Shown here in pieces: positions 9,014-17,230 of a stretch of 64,000 nucleotides of DNA. Made by a program: the position numbers and the translations under genes. Source of the DNA: Deltaproteobacteria bacterium (GTDB lineage: Bacteria; Myxococcota_A; UBA9042; PHBI01); contig JACKFA010000006.1 of assembly GCA_020632715.1 (NCBI GenBank), forward strand, positions 186,001 through 250,000, given 5' to 3'. Positions within the stretch are counted from its first letter, which is position 1; the number at the start of each line of letters is the position of its first letter. The notes beneath the pieces are model-generated. The model did not search any database, was not told the DNA's origin, and worked only from the letters and a program-made list of their open reading frames with translations.

Positions 9014-9286
9014 GGCGGATCCTCCTCTCGTCAGCTTCGTCGTCGTCGTCGCGATCGTCACGCGGCGGCGAAGGCCCTTCGCGTCACGCGGCGACGACCC
9101 CGGAACACAGCAAGCCCCGTGCCGCGGACGCGGAGCCGGCCGCGCCTCCCGCTGTCATGCGCCGGAACGCCTGCCGAGAGCGTCGTGAGCGGCGGGGCGA
9201 GACGCCACGGTGCGCGCCCCGGACCGCGCGCCGGCGCGACAAATTGCACCAGCCGCCGCGCCCGCGGGCGGCGTCGTCGACGCAGC
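9014..9286. other. Gene-free stretch between DUF4112 and SRPBCC genes
   Basis: No coding signal is evident on either strand. The first part should carry the promoter of the leader/DUF4112 pair on the minus strand. The right part (9287 onward) becomes less GC-rich and holds the palindromes and the sigma-54-like site listed separately. Confidence 0.5.
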
Positions 9287-9340
9287 GATTTCGCCTGAAA
9301 TCAGGGCGCTTGCGAGGTGGTGCGAAACACTTTTCGCACC
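9287..9340. promoter_or_regulatory. Two palindromes upstream of sigma-54-like promoter
   Basis: GATTTC-GCCT-GAAATC (9287-9302) and GGTGCGAAA-CACT-TTTCGCACC (9319-9340) are perfect inverted repeats 16 nt apart. The second ends 2 nt before the -24 GG of the sigma-54-like element. They could be regulator-binding sites or a small stem-loop RNA. Confidence 0.4.
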
Positions 9341-9357
9341 TCGGCACGGGTCTTGCG
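9341..9357 (+). promoter_or_regulatory. Candidate sigma-54 (RpoN) promoter
   Basis: The sequence TCGGCACGGGTCTTGCG contains GGCACG, four bases, then TTGC, that is GG-N10-GC at 9343-9344 and 9355-9356. This matches the -24/-12 consensus TGGCACG-N4-TTGCW at 10 of its 12 defined positions. The predicted transcript start is near 9368, about 70 nt before the ATG at 9439. No enhancer-binding-protein gene is in the window. Confidence 0.5.
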
Positions 9358-9438
9358 ACAGCTCCTCTGCGACAGCCGCCGCCGCCCGGTTCGCTCGACC
9401 GGGGGCCTCCCGAAGACCCAGCCACCCCCGAAGCGCCG

Positions 9439-9984
9439 ATGAAATACCACGACGACACGCCCCTCCCGTTCCCTGGCCACTTCGCCTTCGAGGCGATGCG
9501 CGACCGCACCGAAGAGCTCGTCGATCGCATGCCGAACGTCGAGTCGACGGACATCGTGCACGTCGAGGAGCGAGGCCCCGACGCGGTCTACATCGTGCGC
9601 AACTTCCAGGGTAGCGCGAGTCAGGTGCCGGCCTTCCTGCGCCCCTTCGTCTCGCGGAAGTCGCTCGCCTGGACGGACTACTCGCTCTGGGACGCCCGCA
9701 CGCTCACCTGCTCGTGGCGCATCGAGAACGCCCACTCGGGCTACTCGATCTGCCAGGGGGTGAACTACTACCTGCCCGACCCGAAGAACCCGGGCGGCTG
9801 CATCGTGCGCATCTCCGGCGAGTTCACGGTCGACGGCGACAACATCCCGCACGTCCCCAAGTTCCTCGGCCGGCGGATCGCCCCGCGCGCCGAGCGCACC
9901 GTGGTGGGCCACACCGTCGAGAACTTCCGCGGCATGGTCGAGGGGACGGGGGCCCTGCTCGAAGCGAAGGCGAAGGCGGCGTGA
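9439..9984 (+). CDS. SRPBCC/START-like lipid-binding-fold protein
   Basis: 181-residue soluble protein. The pattern of N-terminal PFPGHFAFEAMRDR, central strands DAVYIVRNFQGS, SLAWTDYSLWDARTLTCSW and ISGEFTVDGDN, and a C-terminal helix (TVENFRGMVEGTGALLEAK) resembles SRPBCC-superfamily (START/PRELI-like) ligand-binding proteins. I cannot place it in a named subfamily. The ATG at 9439 is chosen because the conserved-looking protein starts there; the longer in-frame extension to 8698 is low-complexity translated intergenic DNA. Probably expressed from the sigma-54-like promoter upstream. Role may be lipid binding or transfer. Confidence 0.65.
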   Translation: MKYHDDTPLPFPGHFAFEAMRDRTEELVDRMPNVESTDIVHVEERGPDAVYIVRNFQGSASQVPAFLRPFVSRKSLAWTDYSLWDARTLTCSWRIENAHSGYSICQGVNYYLPDPKNPGGCIVRISGEFTVDGDNIPHVPKFLGRRIAPRAERTVVGHTVENFRGMVEGTGALLEAKAKAA

Positions 9985-10024
9985 TCGCGCGCCCGGGCCC
10001 CTCCGGCGCGGTCGCTGGGGCCCG

Positions 10025-11662
10025 TCAGCTGCCGATCATCACGAGGAGCTGCGCCACGAGCACCTTGCCGATCATCGCGACCGGGTAGGCGACCGCATAG
10101 GCGACGTACGTCTCCTCGGCGCGCCCCGAGAGCTCCCACGCCACGGCGAGCGTGGCCGGCTGCGTCTGGAGCCCGGTCGTCGCGCCGAGCGCGCCGATGA
10201 CCCCGGCGCCGGCCCAGCGTTCGCAGAGGACCAGCATCGTGACGGCGCCCGCGACCGTCACGAGCGCCCCGAGGCCCAGCATCGCGAGGGCGCTCCCGCC
10301 CGGGAGCGCGACGATGCGCCCGCCGGCGCCGATCCCGACGCCCGCGAGGAAGATCACGAGCCCGATCTCGCGCAGGACCGTCGTCGCCTCGTAGGGGAGC
10401 GTCCACACGAGCCGCCCCGTGCGCCCGAGGAAGCCGAGCACGAGCGCCACGACGAGCGGGCCGCCCGCGAGCCCGAGCGTCATCGCCCCGCCGGGGCCCG
10501 GGATCGGCACGCGCGCGAGCAGGAGGCCGAGGCAGAGCCCGAGCGCGAGCGCGACGATGTCGATCTGCGCGAGGTCGCGCGCGGAGTCACCGAAGAAGGC
10601 GCTGACCTCGCGGATGCGCGAGCTCGGCGCGACGACGCGCAGGCGGTCGCCGAGCTCGAGCCGCATCTCCCCCGTCGGGAGGAGATCGAGGTCCGCCCGC
10701 CGGAGCCGCGTGATCTGCGCGTTGAAGCGCCGCTCGAGCTCGAGCTCGGAGAGGTGCTTCCCGGCGAGCTCCCGGCGCGAGACGAGGATCCGGCGCATGT
10801 CGATCGTGCCGCGCTCGGCCTCGAGCCGCACCTCCGACCGGGCGCCGAAGAAGGCGAGGGCGCGCTCGAGGGCCTCGGCGGTCCCGACGGCCGTGACGAC
10901 GTCGTCGCGCTGCAGCGACGTGTACTTGTTCGGGACGACCGCGCTCTCGCCGCGCCCGAGCCGCGAGATCGTGACGCCGACGGCGTCGCGCACCCGCAGC
11001 TCGCCGATCGCCCGCCCGACCACCTCGGGGTTCGTCACGCGGAAGCTCGCGCTCGCGAGCTCGGCGCCGCCGGAGGTCGGGGCCGCGGCGAGCTCCGCGG
11101 CGAGCCGCCGCCGTCGGACGCGCGCGAAGCCGCGCAGCACGAGGATCGCGCCGAGCACACCGAATGGGTAGCTCACCGAGTAGCCGATCGCCGGCGAGGT
11201 CGCGAGGGCCGTCCCCTGCACGCGCTCGGTCGCGGCCGCGAGCGCCGGCGTGTTCGTGAGCGAGCCGCAGAAGACGCCGCTCACCTGCCCGCGATCGAGC
11301 CCGAGGAGCGCGCCCCCGGCGACCGCCACGGCGGCCGTCACCGCGAGCGCCGCGAGCGCGCTCGCGTTCACGCGCACCCCCCGCTCCCGGAACGCCCGGA
11401 AGAAGCCCGGACCGCTCGCGAGCCCGATGCAGTAGACGAAGAGCACGAGTCCGAGGTCCTTCAGGACCGGCGACAGCGTGAGGGGCTGCGCTGGCGCCGC
11501 CGTGGACGCCCAGGCGCTGAGCCCGAGGCCGGCGAAGAGCACGCCGGCAGCGCCCAGGCGCACCCCGCGCACGCTCACGTGGCCGAGCGCGACGCCCAGG
11601 ACCACCACGACGAAGAGCAGAAGCAGCTCGCTCTCGGCGAGCATCCCAGCGATGGCGTCCAT
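10025..11662 (-). CDS. AspT/YidE-type aspartate-alanine exchanger family transporter
   Basis: 545-residue inner-membrane transporter of the AAE family. Two Asp-Al_Ex membrane halves (about 1-190 and 375-545) flank a cytoplasmic region with two TrkA-C-like (RCK_C) domains, seen as FRVTNPEVVGRAIGELRVRD...VVTAVGTAEALERA and RRELAGKHLSELELERR...LGDRLRVVAPS. Helix motifs VLFVYCIGLASGPGFF and VIFLAGVGIGAG are typical. A strong GGAGG precedes ATG 11662 at 7 nt. Family members exchange aspartate for alanine or move other dicarboxylates; many, such as YidE and YbjL, have no proven substrate. It is divergent from the propeller kinase across 168 bp that hold a perfect 16-bp palindrome. Confidence 0.85.
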   Translation of the reverse strand: MDAIAGMLAESELLLLFVVVVLGVALGHVSVRGVRLGAAGVLFAGLGLSAWASTAAPAQPLTLSPVLKDLGLVLFVYCIGLASGPGFFRAFRERGVRVNASALAALAVTAAVAVAGGALLGLDRGQVSGVFCGSLTNTPALAAATERVQGTALATSPAIGYSVSYPFGVLGAILVLRGFARVRRRRLAAELAAAPTSGGAELASASFRVTNPEVVGRAIGELRVRDAVGVTISRLGRGESAVVPNKYTSLQRDDVVTAVGTAEALERALAFFGARSEVRLEAERGTIDMRRILVSRRELAGKHLSELELERRFNAQITRLRRADLDLLPTGEMRLELGDRLRVVAPSSRIREVSAFFGDSARDLAQIDIVALALGLCLGLLLARVPIPGPGGAMTLGLAGGPLVVALVLGFLGRTGRLVWTLPYEATTVLREIGLVIFLAGVGIGAGGRIVALPGGSALAMLGLGALVTVAGAVTMLVLCERWAGAGVIGALGATTGLQTQPATLAVAWELSGRAEETYVAYAVAYPVAMIGKVLVAQLLVMIGS

Positions 11663-11718
11663 GGCGCGTCCTCCGGCGCGGAGGATACCGCGACTGCGAG
11701 CGGCGTCGACGATTTGTC

Positions 11719-11734
11719 ATCACGGCCGTGATGG
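11719..11734. promoter_or_regulatory. Perfect 16-bp palindrome between divergent transporter and kinase genes
   Basis: CATCACGGCCGTGATG is a perfect dyad with no spacer, 57 bp from the transporter start and 97 bp from the kinase start. The position in a divergent promoter region fits an operator for a dimeric regulator controlling one or both genes. Confidence 0.5.
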
Positions 11735-11830
11735 CTCCCCTGGCGGCTCTCACCAATGGCTGTAACTTTCGGTGTCTCGCAGCTGCACGGCTTGCTTGCG
11801 TCACCGGAGGGCGTCGGGGACTATCGCCCC

Positions 11831-14800
11831 ATGGTTCGAGGGGCTCCGACGGCAAGGGCGCGGTCGTCGGTCGTCGCGGCCGCGCTCGCTGCCGCGGTGG
11901 CCCTCGTCGTCGCGTCGCCCGGCGCCGCGGCCGACGCTCCCGAGCCGCACACGCGCGTGACGAGCTGGGGGCTCCGCGACGGCCTGCCGCAGAGCTCCGT
12001 CACGGCGCTCGTGCAGTCGCGCGATGGCTACCTCTGGGTCGGCACCTTCGGTGGCCTCGCGCGCTTCGATGGCGTGCGCTTCGTCGTCTTCGACCTCGCG
12101 AACACGCCCGGCCTCGCGGGGCACCGCGTCGTCGCGCTCGCGGAGGACGCGGCCGGGACGCTCTGGATCGGCTCCGAGGACGGCGGCCTCGCCCGCTATC
12201 GCGACGGGACCTTCGAGTCGATCGGCGTCGAGGGGCTCGCCGGGCTCCCGTCCGTCAGCGACATCGCGTTCGGCGCGGACGGCACGGTGTGGGCGGCCTC
12301 CTCCGAGGGGCTCCTCCGCGTCACCGGCGACGCGGCCGTCGTGGTGCCGACCCGCGCCTTCCCGGCGACGGGCGCGGAGCGCGCGATCACCGGCGTCGCG
12401 GTGACCGCCGACGGCCGCGTCTGGGCCGCCACGGTCACCCGCAGCGCTTGTGTCGCCGGCCCCTGCGACGGCGCCCCGAAGCTCCCCGGGGGGGCGCGGG
12501 TCGGCGGCTTCGGGGTCGTCGCGGACGACGGCTCCCGCTGGTTCTCGACGAGCGCGGGCCTCTTCCGCATCGACGCGGCCGGCGCCCTCACGACCGAGCG
12601 CCCCGTTACCGCGCCGGTGACGTACCACGCGAGCGCGGTCGCCCTCGACGGCGCCCGCGGCCGCGTCTACGTCGCCGCCGGCAACGCCCTCTGGATGCGC
12701 GAGGGCGTGGGGCCGTGGGTCCCGTATCACGAGCGCCTCCCGACGAGCGACACGCGCGACGCGATCCGCTCGCTGCTCGTCGATCGCGAGGGCGGGCTCT
12801 GGATCGGCCGCGACCGCCACGGCCTCACCCAGGTGCTGAGCGTCGAGACCACGCGCTACGGGCAGACCGAGGGGCTCGGCCTCTCCGCGTTCGCGGTGCT
12901 CGAGGACGGCGCCGGGCGCCAGTGGGTCACCGGCAACTGCGCCGGCCCCTTCGTGCGCGACCACGGCGGGCACTTCGCGCCCGTGAGCCTCCCGACGGAC
13001 GCCTTCGGGTGCGCGCAGGGCATGGCCCTCGGCCCGGACGGCGCGGTCTGGGTGGGCGACCAGGGGCGCCTCGTGCGGATCGGGCGCGAGGTGACCACGC
13101 TCCAGCTCCCGGACCCGATCCGGACCGAGACCCCGCGCGCCTTCATCGTCGACCCCGACGGCACCTTCTGGATCGCGGGCGGCTGGCAGGCGGCCCTCGT
13201 CGAGATCGGCGCGGACCGCGTCGTTCGCCACGTCTACGGCGCCGACGACGGGCTCGGCGGCGTCTTCGTCTCCGCCATCGTCCCCGACGGCGCGGGCGGC
13301 CTCTGGCTCGGCACGCACCGCGGCCTCTTCCACCGCGCCCGCGACGGCGCGCTCGCGCACTGGGGCCCCGAGGACGGGCTCGCGCGCGGCGTCGTCCGCG
13401 ACATCCACGTCGACGCCGACGGCGCCGTCTGGGTCGGCACCTACGGCGGCGGCCTCTCGCACCTCGTCGGCGGGGCCGTCCGCAACCTGACCTCCTCGGA
13501 CGGCCTCTGCGACGACACCGTCTCGCGGATCCTCGACGACGGGCGCGGCAACCTCTGGACCAACGGCAACCGCGGCGTCTCGCGCATCGCGCGGGCCGAC
13601 CTCGACGACTTCCTCGCGGGGCGCCGCGCGGACGTCCGCTGCACCCTCTTCGACAGCGGCGAGGGCAACGGCGGCGTGCAGCCCGCCGGCTACGCCGGGC
13701 GCGACGGGCGCGTGTGGTTCCCGACCATCGACGGCGTCGTCTCCATCGACCCCGCGCGTGCCCACGCCGACCCGGTCGAGCCCCTCGCGCACATCGAGGC
13801 CGTCAGCATCGACGGCGAGGGGGTCGCCGTGCCGGCCGGCGGCGCGCTCGGCGAGATGTCCGCGGGGCGCGGCGACGTCACCGTCCGCTACACCGGGCTC
13901 CACTTCGAGCTCCCGACGCAGGTGACGTTCCGCCACCGGCTCCTCGGCTACAACGCCGACTGGATCGACGACGGCAGCGAGCGCACGCTCAGCTACACGA
14001 ACCTGCCGCCCGGGGAGTACGAGCTCGAGGTCGCCGCGCACAGCCCGCGCGGCGCCTGGAGCGCGCCGGCGAAGGTCACGTTCACGCTCGCGCCGCACCT
14101 CTGGGAGACGACGCTCTTCCGGGTGCTCGCGGCGCTCCTGCTCCTCGGGCTCCTCGCCGGCCTCGCCCAGCTCCGGGTGCGCGCGGTGCGGCGGCGGAAC
14201 CTCCAGCTCCGGGAGGAGGTGGCCGAGCGGCAGCGCGCCGAGGAGCGCTCGCGCGAGCAGGAGCACCGCTACCGCACGCTCTTCGAGGGCGCGAACAACG
14301 GGCTCTTCGTGCACGACGCGAGCGGGCGGCTGGTCGAGGTGAACCCCGCCGCCTGCGCGCTCGTGGGCGCGGCCCCGGCCGAGCTCGTCGCGCGCGGGCT
14401 CGCGGCGTGGCTCACCGAGGAGTCGCGCGCGGCCTACGAGCGCCTCCTCGCGTCGGCGCCCGAGAGCGAGGCCGACGCCCCGGTCGACGTCGTGCTCGTG
14501 CGCGCCGACGGCGATCGGCGCGAGCTCTCCTGCCAGGCCTCCCCCTTCGATCTGCGCGGCGTCCCGCACGCGCTCGTGACGGCGGTCGACCTGTCCGAGG
14601 TGCGCCGCGCCGAGGCCGAGCGGCTCGCGTACGAGCAGCACCTGCAGCAGGTGCAGAAGCTCGAGGCGCTCGGGCTCCTCGCGGGTGGCATCGCGCACGA
14701 CTTCAACAACCACCTCGCGGCCATCGGCGCGACGGCCGCGGTCGTGCGGCAGAGCTCGCGCGAGGACGAGACGCGCAAGAGCGCCCTCGACATCGAGCGC

Positions 14801-15790
14801 ACCGTGGAGCGCGCCGGGGCGCTCGTGCGGCGGATCCTGGCCTTCGGGCGGCAGCAGCCGGGCGGGCTCCTCATCTTCGACCCGGTCGCGACCCTCGCGG
14901 GGCTCGTGCCGCTGCTCGCGCGCCTCCTGCCGCCGGACATCACGCTCCGCCACGAGCGCGAGGGCGGCGAGGTCGGCGGGATCCGCGTCGATCCCGTGCT
15001 CTTCGAGCAGAGCATCATGAACCTCGTCGTGAACGCGCGCGACGCGATCAGGGGGGCCGGCGCGATCACGGTCACGACGTCGGAGCGCGCGGTCGACGCG
15101 GAGGAGGCGCGGCAGCGCGGCGTGGCGACCGGGGCGTACGCCGTCGTGACCGTGCGCGACACGGGCGTCGGGATCACGGCGGCCACGCGGCAGCGCATGT
15201 TCGACCCGTTCTTCACCACGAAGGGGGTGGGGGAGGGGACGGGCCTCGGGCTCTCCATCGCGCACGCGATGGTCGGGCAGGCGCTCGGGTTCATCGAGGT
15301 CGAGTCGGAGCCCGGGAAGGGCGCCGCCTTCGCGCTCCACTTCCCGGTGGTGGGTCCGGCGCCGGAGACGCCGCGCACGCCGACGCCGCTGCCGCAGCCG
15401 CGGCCGAAGACGCCGCCCGAGGGCACGCCGCGCCCGCGGATCCTGCTCTGCGACGACGACCCGGCCGTGCGGCGCGCGACACGCCGGATGCTCGAGATGC
15501 GCGGCTTCGACGTGAAGGACGCCGGCACGCCGGACGCGGCGCTCGCCGCGTTCGAGGCCGACCCGACCGGGGTCGATCTGCTGCTGACCGACGTCATCCT
15601 CCCCGAGTTCCCGGGGCCCGAGCTCGCGCGCCGCGTGCGCGAGAGGCGACCCGGCCTCCCGGTGGTGTTCATCTCGGGGCACACGCGCGACGTCGACATC
15701 CCCGGCCTCGACGAGGCGCCCTTCCTGAGCAAGCCGTTCACCCTCGACCGGCTGACCGACACGGTACGGGCTGCGCTCGAGAGCGTGTAG
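11831..15790 (+). CDS. Hybrid two-component sensor: periplasmic propeller, Y_Y_Y, TM, PAS, kinase, receiver
   Basis: 1,319-residue one-protein phosphorelay. A signal peptide (to about 35) leads into two-component-regulator propeller repeats (Reg_prop; recurring GLPQSSVTAL, DGYLWVGTFGGLARFDG, GTLWIGSEDGGLARY) to about residue 650, then a Y_Y_Y domain (LSYTNLPPGEYELEV), one transmembrane helix near 760-785, a PAS domain (~820-920), HisKA with His956 (GGIAHDFNN), HATPase (VVNARDAI, DTGVGI, GEGTGLGLS) and a receiver with Asp1254 (LLLTDVILPEF). This resembles the Bacteroidetes hybrid sensors of polysaccharide use, but the C-terminus is a receiver with no AraC domain. ATG 11831 is chosen because it gives the signal peptide; an upstream start at 11756 does not. 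Confidence 0.92.
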   Translation: MVRGAPTARARSSVVAAALAAAVALVVASPGAAADAPEPHTRVTSWGLRDGLPQSSVTALVQSRDGYLWVGTFGGLARFDGVRFVVFDLANTPGLAGHRVVALAEDAAGTLWIGSEDGGLARYRDGTFESIGVEGLAGLPSVSDIAFGADGTVWAASSEGLLRVTGDAAVVVPTRAFPATGAERAITGVAVTADGRVWAATVTRSACVAGPCDGAPKLPGGARVGGFGVVADDGSRWFSTSAGLFRIDAAGALTTERPVTAPVTYHASAVALDGARGRVYVAAGNALWMREGVGPWVPYHERLPTSDTRDAIRSLLVDREGGLWIGRDRHGLTQVLSVETTRYGQTEGLGLSAFAVLEDGAGRQWVTGNCAGPFVRDHGGHFAPVSLPTDAFGCAQGMALGPDGAVWVGDQGRLVRIGREVTTLQLPDPIRTETPRAFIVDPDGTFWIAGGWQAALVEIGADRVVRHVYGADDGLGGVFVSAIVPDGAGGLWLGTHRGLFHRARDGALAHWGPEDGLARGVVRDIHVDADGAVWVGTYGGGLSHLVGGAVRNLTSSDGLCDDTVSRILDDGRGNLWTNGNRGVSRIARADLDDFLAGRRADVRCTLFDSGEGNGGVQPAGYAGRDGRVWFPTIDGVVSIDPARAHADPVEPLAHIEAVSIDGEGVAVPAGGALGEMSAGRGDVTVRYTGLHFELPTQVTFRHRLLGYNADWIDDGSERTLSYTNLPPGEYELEVAAHSPRGAWSAPAKVTFTLAPHLWETTLFRVLAALLLLGLLAGLAQLRVRAVRRRNLQLREEVAERQRAEERSREQEHRYRTLFEGANNGLFVHDASGRLVEVNPAACALVGAAPAELVARGLAAWLTEESRAAYERLLASAPESEADAPVDVVLVRADGDRRELSCQASPFDLRGVPHALVTAVDLSEVRRAEAERLAYEQHLQQVQKLEALGLLAGGIAHDFNNHLAAIGATAAVVRQSSREDETRKSALDIERTVERAGALVRRILAFGRQQPGGLLIFDPVATLAGLVPLLARLLPPDITLRHEREGGEVGGIRVDPVLFEQSIMNLVVNARDAIRGAGAITVTTSERAVDAEEARQRGVATGAYAVVTVRDTGVGITAATRQRMFDPFFTTKGVGEGTGLGLSIAHAMVGQALGFIEVESEPGKGAAFALHFPVVGPAPETPRTPTPLPQPRPKTPPEGTPRPRILLCDDDPAVRRATRRMLEMRGFDVKDAGTPDAALAAFEADPTGVDLLLTDVILPEFPGPELARRVRERRPGLPVVFISGHTRDVDIPGLDEAPFLSKPFTLDRLTDTVRAALESV

Positions 15791-15840
15791 GCTCGGCGGC
15801 GAGAGGCGCATGCGAGGGGGCCGATGCTCTGTGGTACAGG

Positions 15841-15886
15841 CGAAATCGCGAATTTGGCGATGTTGAGTGGCGAGAGCGCGATTTCG
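15841..15886. promoter_or_regulatory. 10-bp inverted repeat between kinase genes
   Basis: CGAAATCGCG (15841-15850) and CGCGATTTCG (15877-15886) form a perfect inverted repeat with a 26-nt spacer in an AT-richer island. It lies 51 nt after the propeller kinase stop. It could be a terminator stem or a pair of half-sites. It covers a possible GTG start at 15867, which favours the downstream GTG at 15933 for the next gene. Confidence 0.4.
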
Positions 15887-15932
15887 TCAGGTGGGCAGGT
15901 CTCTCGCCTGGCCCCAGGGCGCCGGGCGCGCG

Positions 15933-17195
15933 GTGAGTGAGGCGCTCGAGCGGCCCGAGCTCGCGGCGCGCTTCGAGCTCGGGTCGATGCTCGGGCGGGG
16001 CGGCTTCGCCGTGACGTACGCGGCGCGCGAGCGCAGCACGGGCCGCGCGGTCGCCATCAAGGTGCTGAGTCTCCATACGGTCGACCACTGGCGGGCCGTC
16101 GAGCTCTTCGAGCGCGAGGTGCGCGTGCTGAAGCACCTCGACCACCCGGGCGTGCCGCGCTACGTCGACTTCGTCGCGCCCGGCGAGGGCGAGCCGACCT
16201 GGGCGCTCGTGCAGGAGCTGGCGCCGGGGCGGTCGCTCGCGGCGCGCCTGGCCGAGGGCTGGCGCGCGACGCCCGACCAGCTCGTCACGCTCGCGCGGCA
16301 GGTGCTCGAGATCCTCGTGTACCTGCACGAGCTGCACCCGCCCGTCCTCCACCGCGACGTGAAGCCCGACAACCTCATCCTCGCCGACGACGGCCAGGTT
16401 CGCCTCGTCGACTTCGGCTCCGTGCGCGACCGCCTCGCCCGCGAGAGCCAGCTCGGCTCGGTCGTCGGCACTTTCGGCTACATGGCCCCCGAGCTCCTGC
16501 AGGGCCGGGCGACGCCGAGGTCGGACCTGTACGGCCTCGGGGTGACGCTGCTCCACGTCGCGACGGGGACGCACCCCGCCGACCTGCCCTTCCGCGGACT
16601 CGCCGTCGACGTCGGCGCGGCGCTGCCCGAGCTCGGCCCGCTCCGCGGGTGGCTCGCGCGGCTCGTCGCCCCCGATCCGGGCGATCGCTTCGCCTCCGCG
16701 CGGGAGGCCCTCGCCGCGCTGCCGCGCGCGGACGCGTTGGGCGAGGCCATCGAGGACGCGGCGGCGCGTGCCGACGCCGACGGCGAGCGGTCCGCGGACG
16801 CGATCGACCGCGCGCTGTCGGACGTCGCGCCCCTCTCGTGGTCGACCGTGCTCGTCGGCGCGCTCGCGACGGCCGTCCTCGGTCTGCTCGGCGTGGAGGC
16901 CGCGGGCGTGCCGGCCCTGCGCGCCGTCGTCTACACCTTCGCCGTGGGCGGGGCCTTCTTGACGCTGATGCCCATCGGCCAGTGGCTCGACGCCTCCGGG
17001 AAGCGCCGCCAGGCGCAGCTCGACCTCGCGCGGGTCATCGGGCGGCCGGCTTTCCGGGCGCTCCGCCGCATGCGCCGCGCCGAGCGCCGCGGTCGGCCGG
17101 TCGCGGTCGCGCGCCATCGCGCGGCGGCGCTCGCCCTCGACCGGAGCCCCGAGCGCGCCGTCGCGGCGTGGCTGGCGCGGTCCCGGCGCGACTGA
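15933..17195 (+). CDS. Eukaryote-type Ser/Thr protein kinase with C-terminal membrane segment
   Basis: Hanks-type kinase, about 420 residues. Visible subdomains: glycine loop LGRGGFAVTY, ATP-binding Lys in AVAIKVL, catalytic loop LHRDVKPDNLIL, metal-binding VDFGSV (DFG), activation segment GTFGYMAPELL and the DLYGLGVTLLHVATG block. After the kinase domain there is an Asp/Ala-rich linker and two hydrophobic helices (TVLVGALATAVLGLLGVEA; AVVYTFAVGGAFLTLMPIG), then a basic tail, so the kinase is membrane-tethered with the domain in the cytosol. Start is uncertain: GTG 15933 is preferred, GTG 15867 is possible; neither has a good ribosome binding site. Such kinases are abundant in myxobacteria. 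Target unknown. Confidence 0.85.
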   Translation: MSEALERPELAARFELGSMLGRGGFAVTYAARERSTGRAVAIKVLSLHTVDHWRAVELFEREVRVLKHLDHPGVPRYVDFVAPGEGEPTWALVQELAPGRSLAARLAEGWRATPDQLVTLARQVLEILVYLHELHPPVLHRDVKPDNLILADDGQVRLVDFGSVRDRLARESQLGSVVGTFGYMAPELLQGRATPRSDLYGLGVTLLHVATGTHPADLPFRGLAVDVGAALPELGPLRGWLARLVAPDPGDRFASAREALAALPRADALGEAIEDAAARADADGERSADAIDRALSDVAPLSWSTVLVGALATAVLGLLGVEAAGVPALRAVVYTFAVGGAFLTLMPIGQWLDASGKRRQAQLDLARVIGRPAFRALRRMRRAERRGRPVAVARHRAAALALDRSPERAVAAWLARSRRD

Positions 17196-17230
17196 TCCGA
17201 GACCGGGCTTTGGGACGCGGCCACCCTCGC

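Noticed and set aside
11728..15936. Long plus and minus frames overlapping the propeller kinase
   Set aside because: Arg-rich shadow frames without motifs; the chosen frame carries every kinase domain in order.
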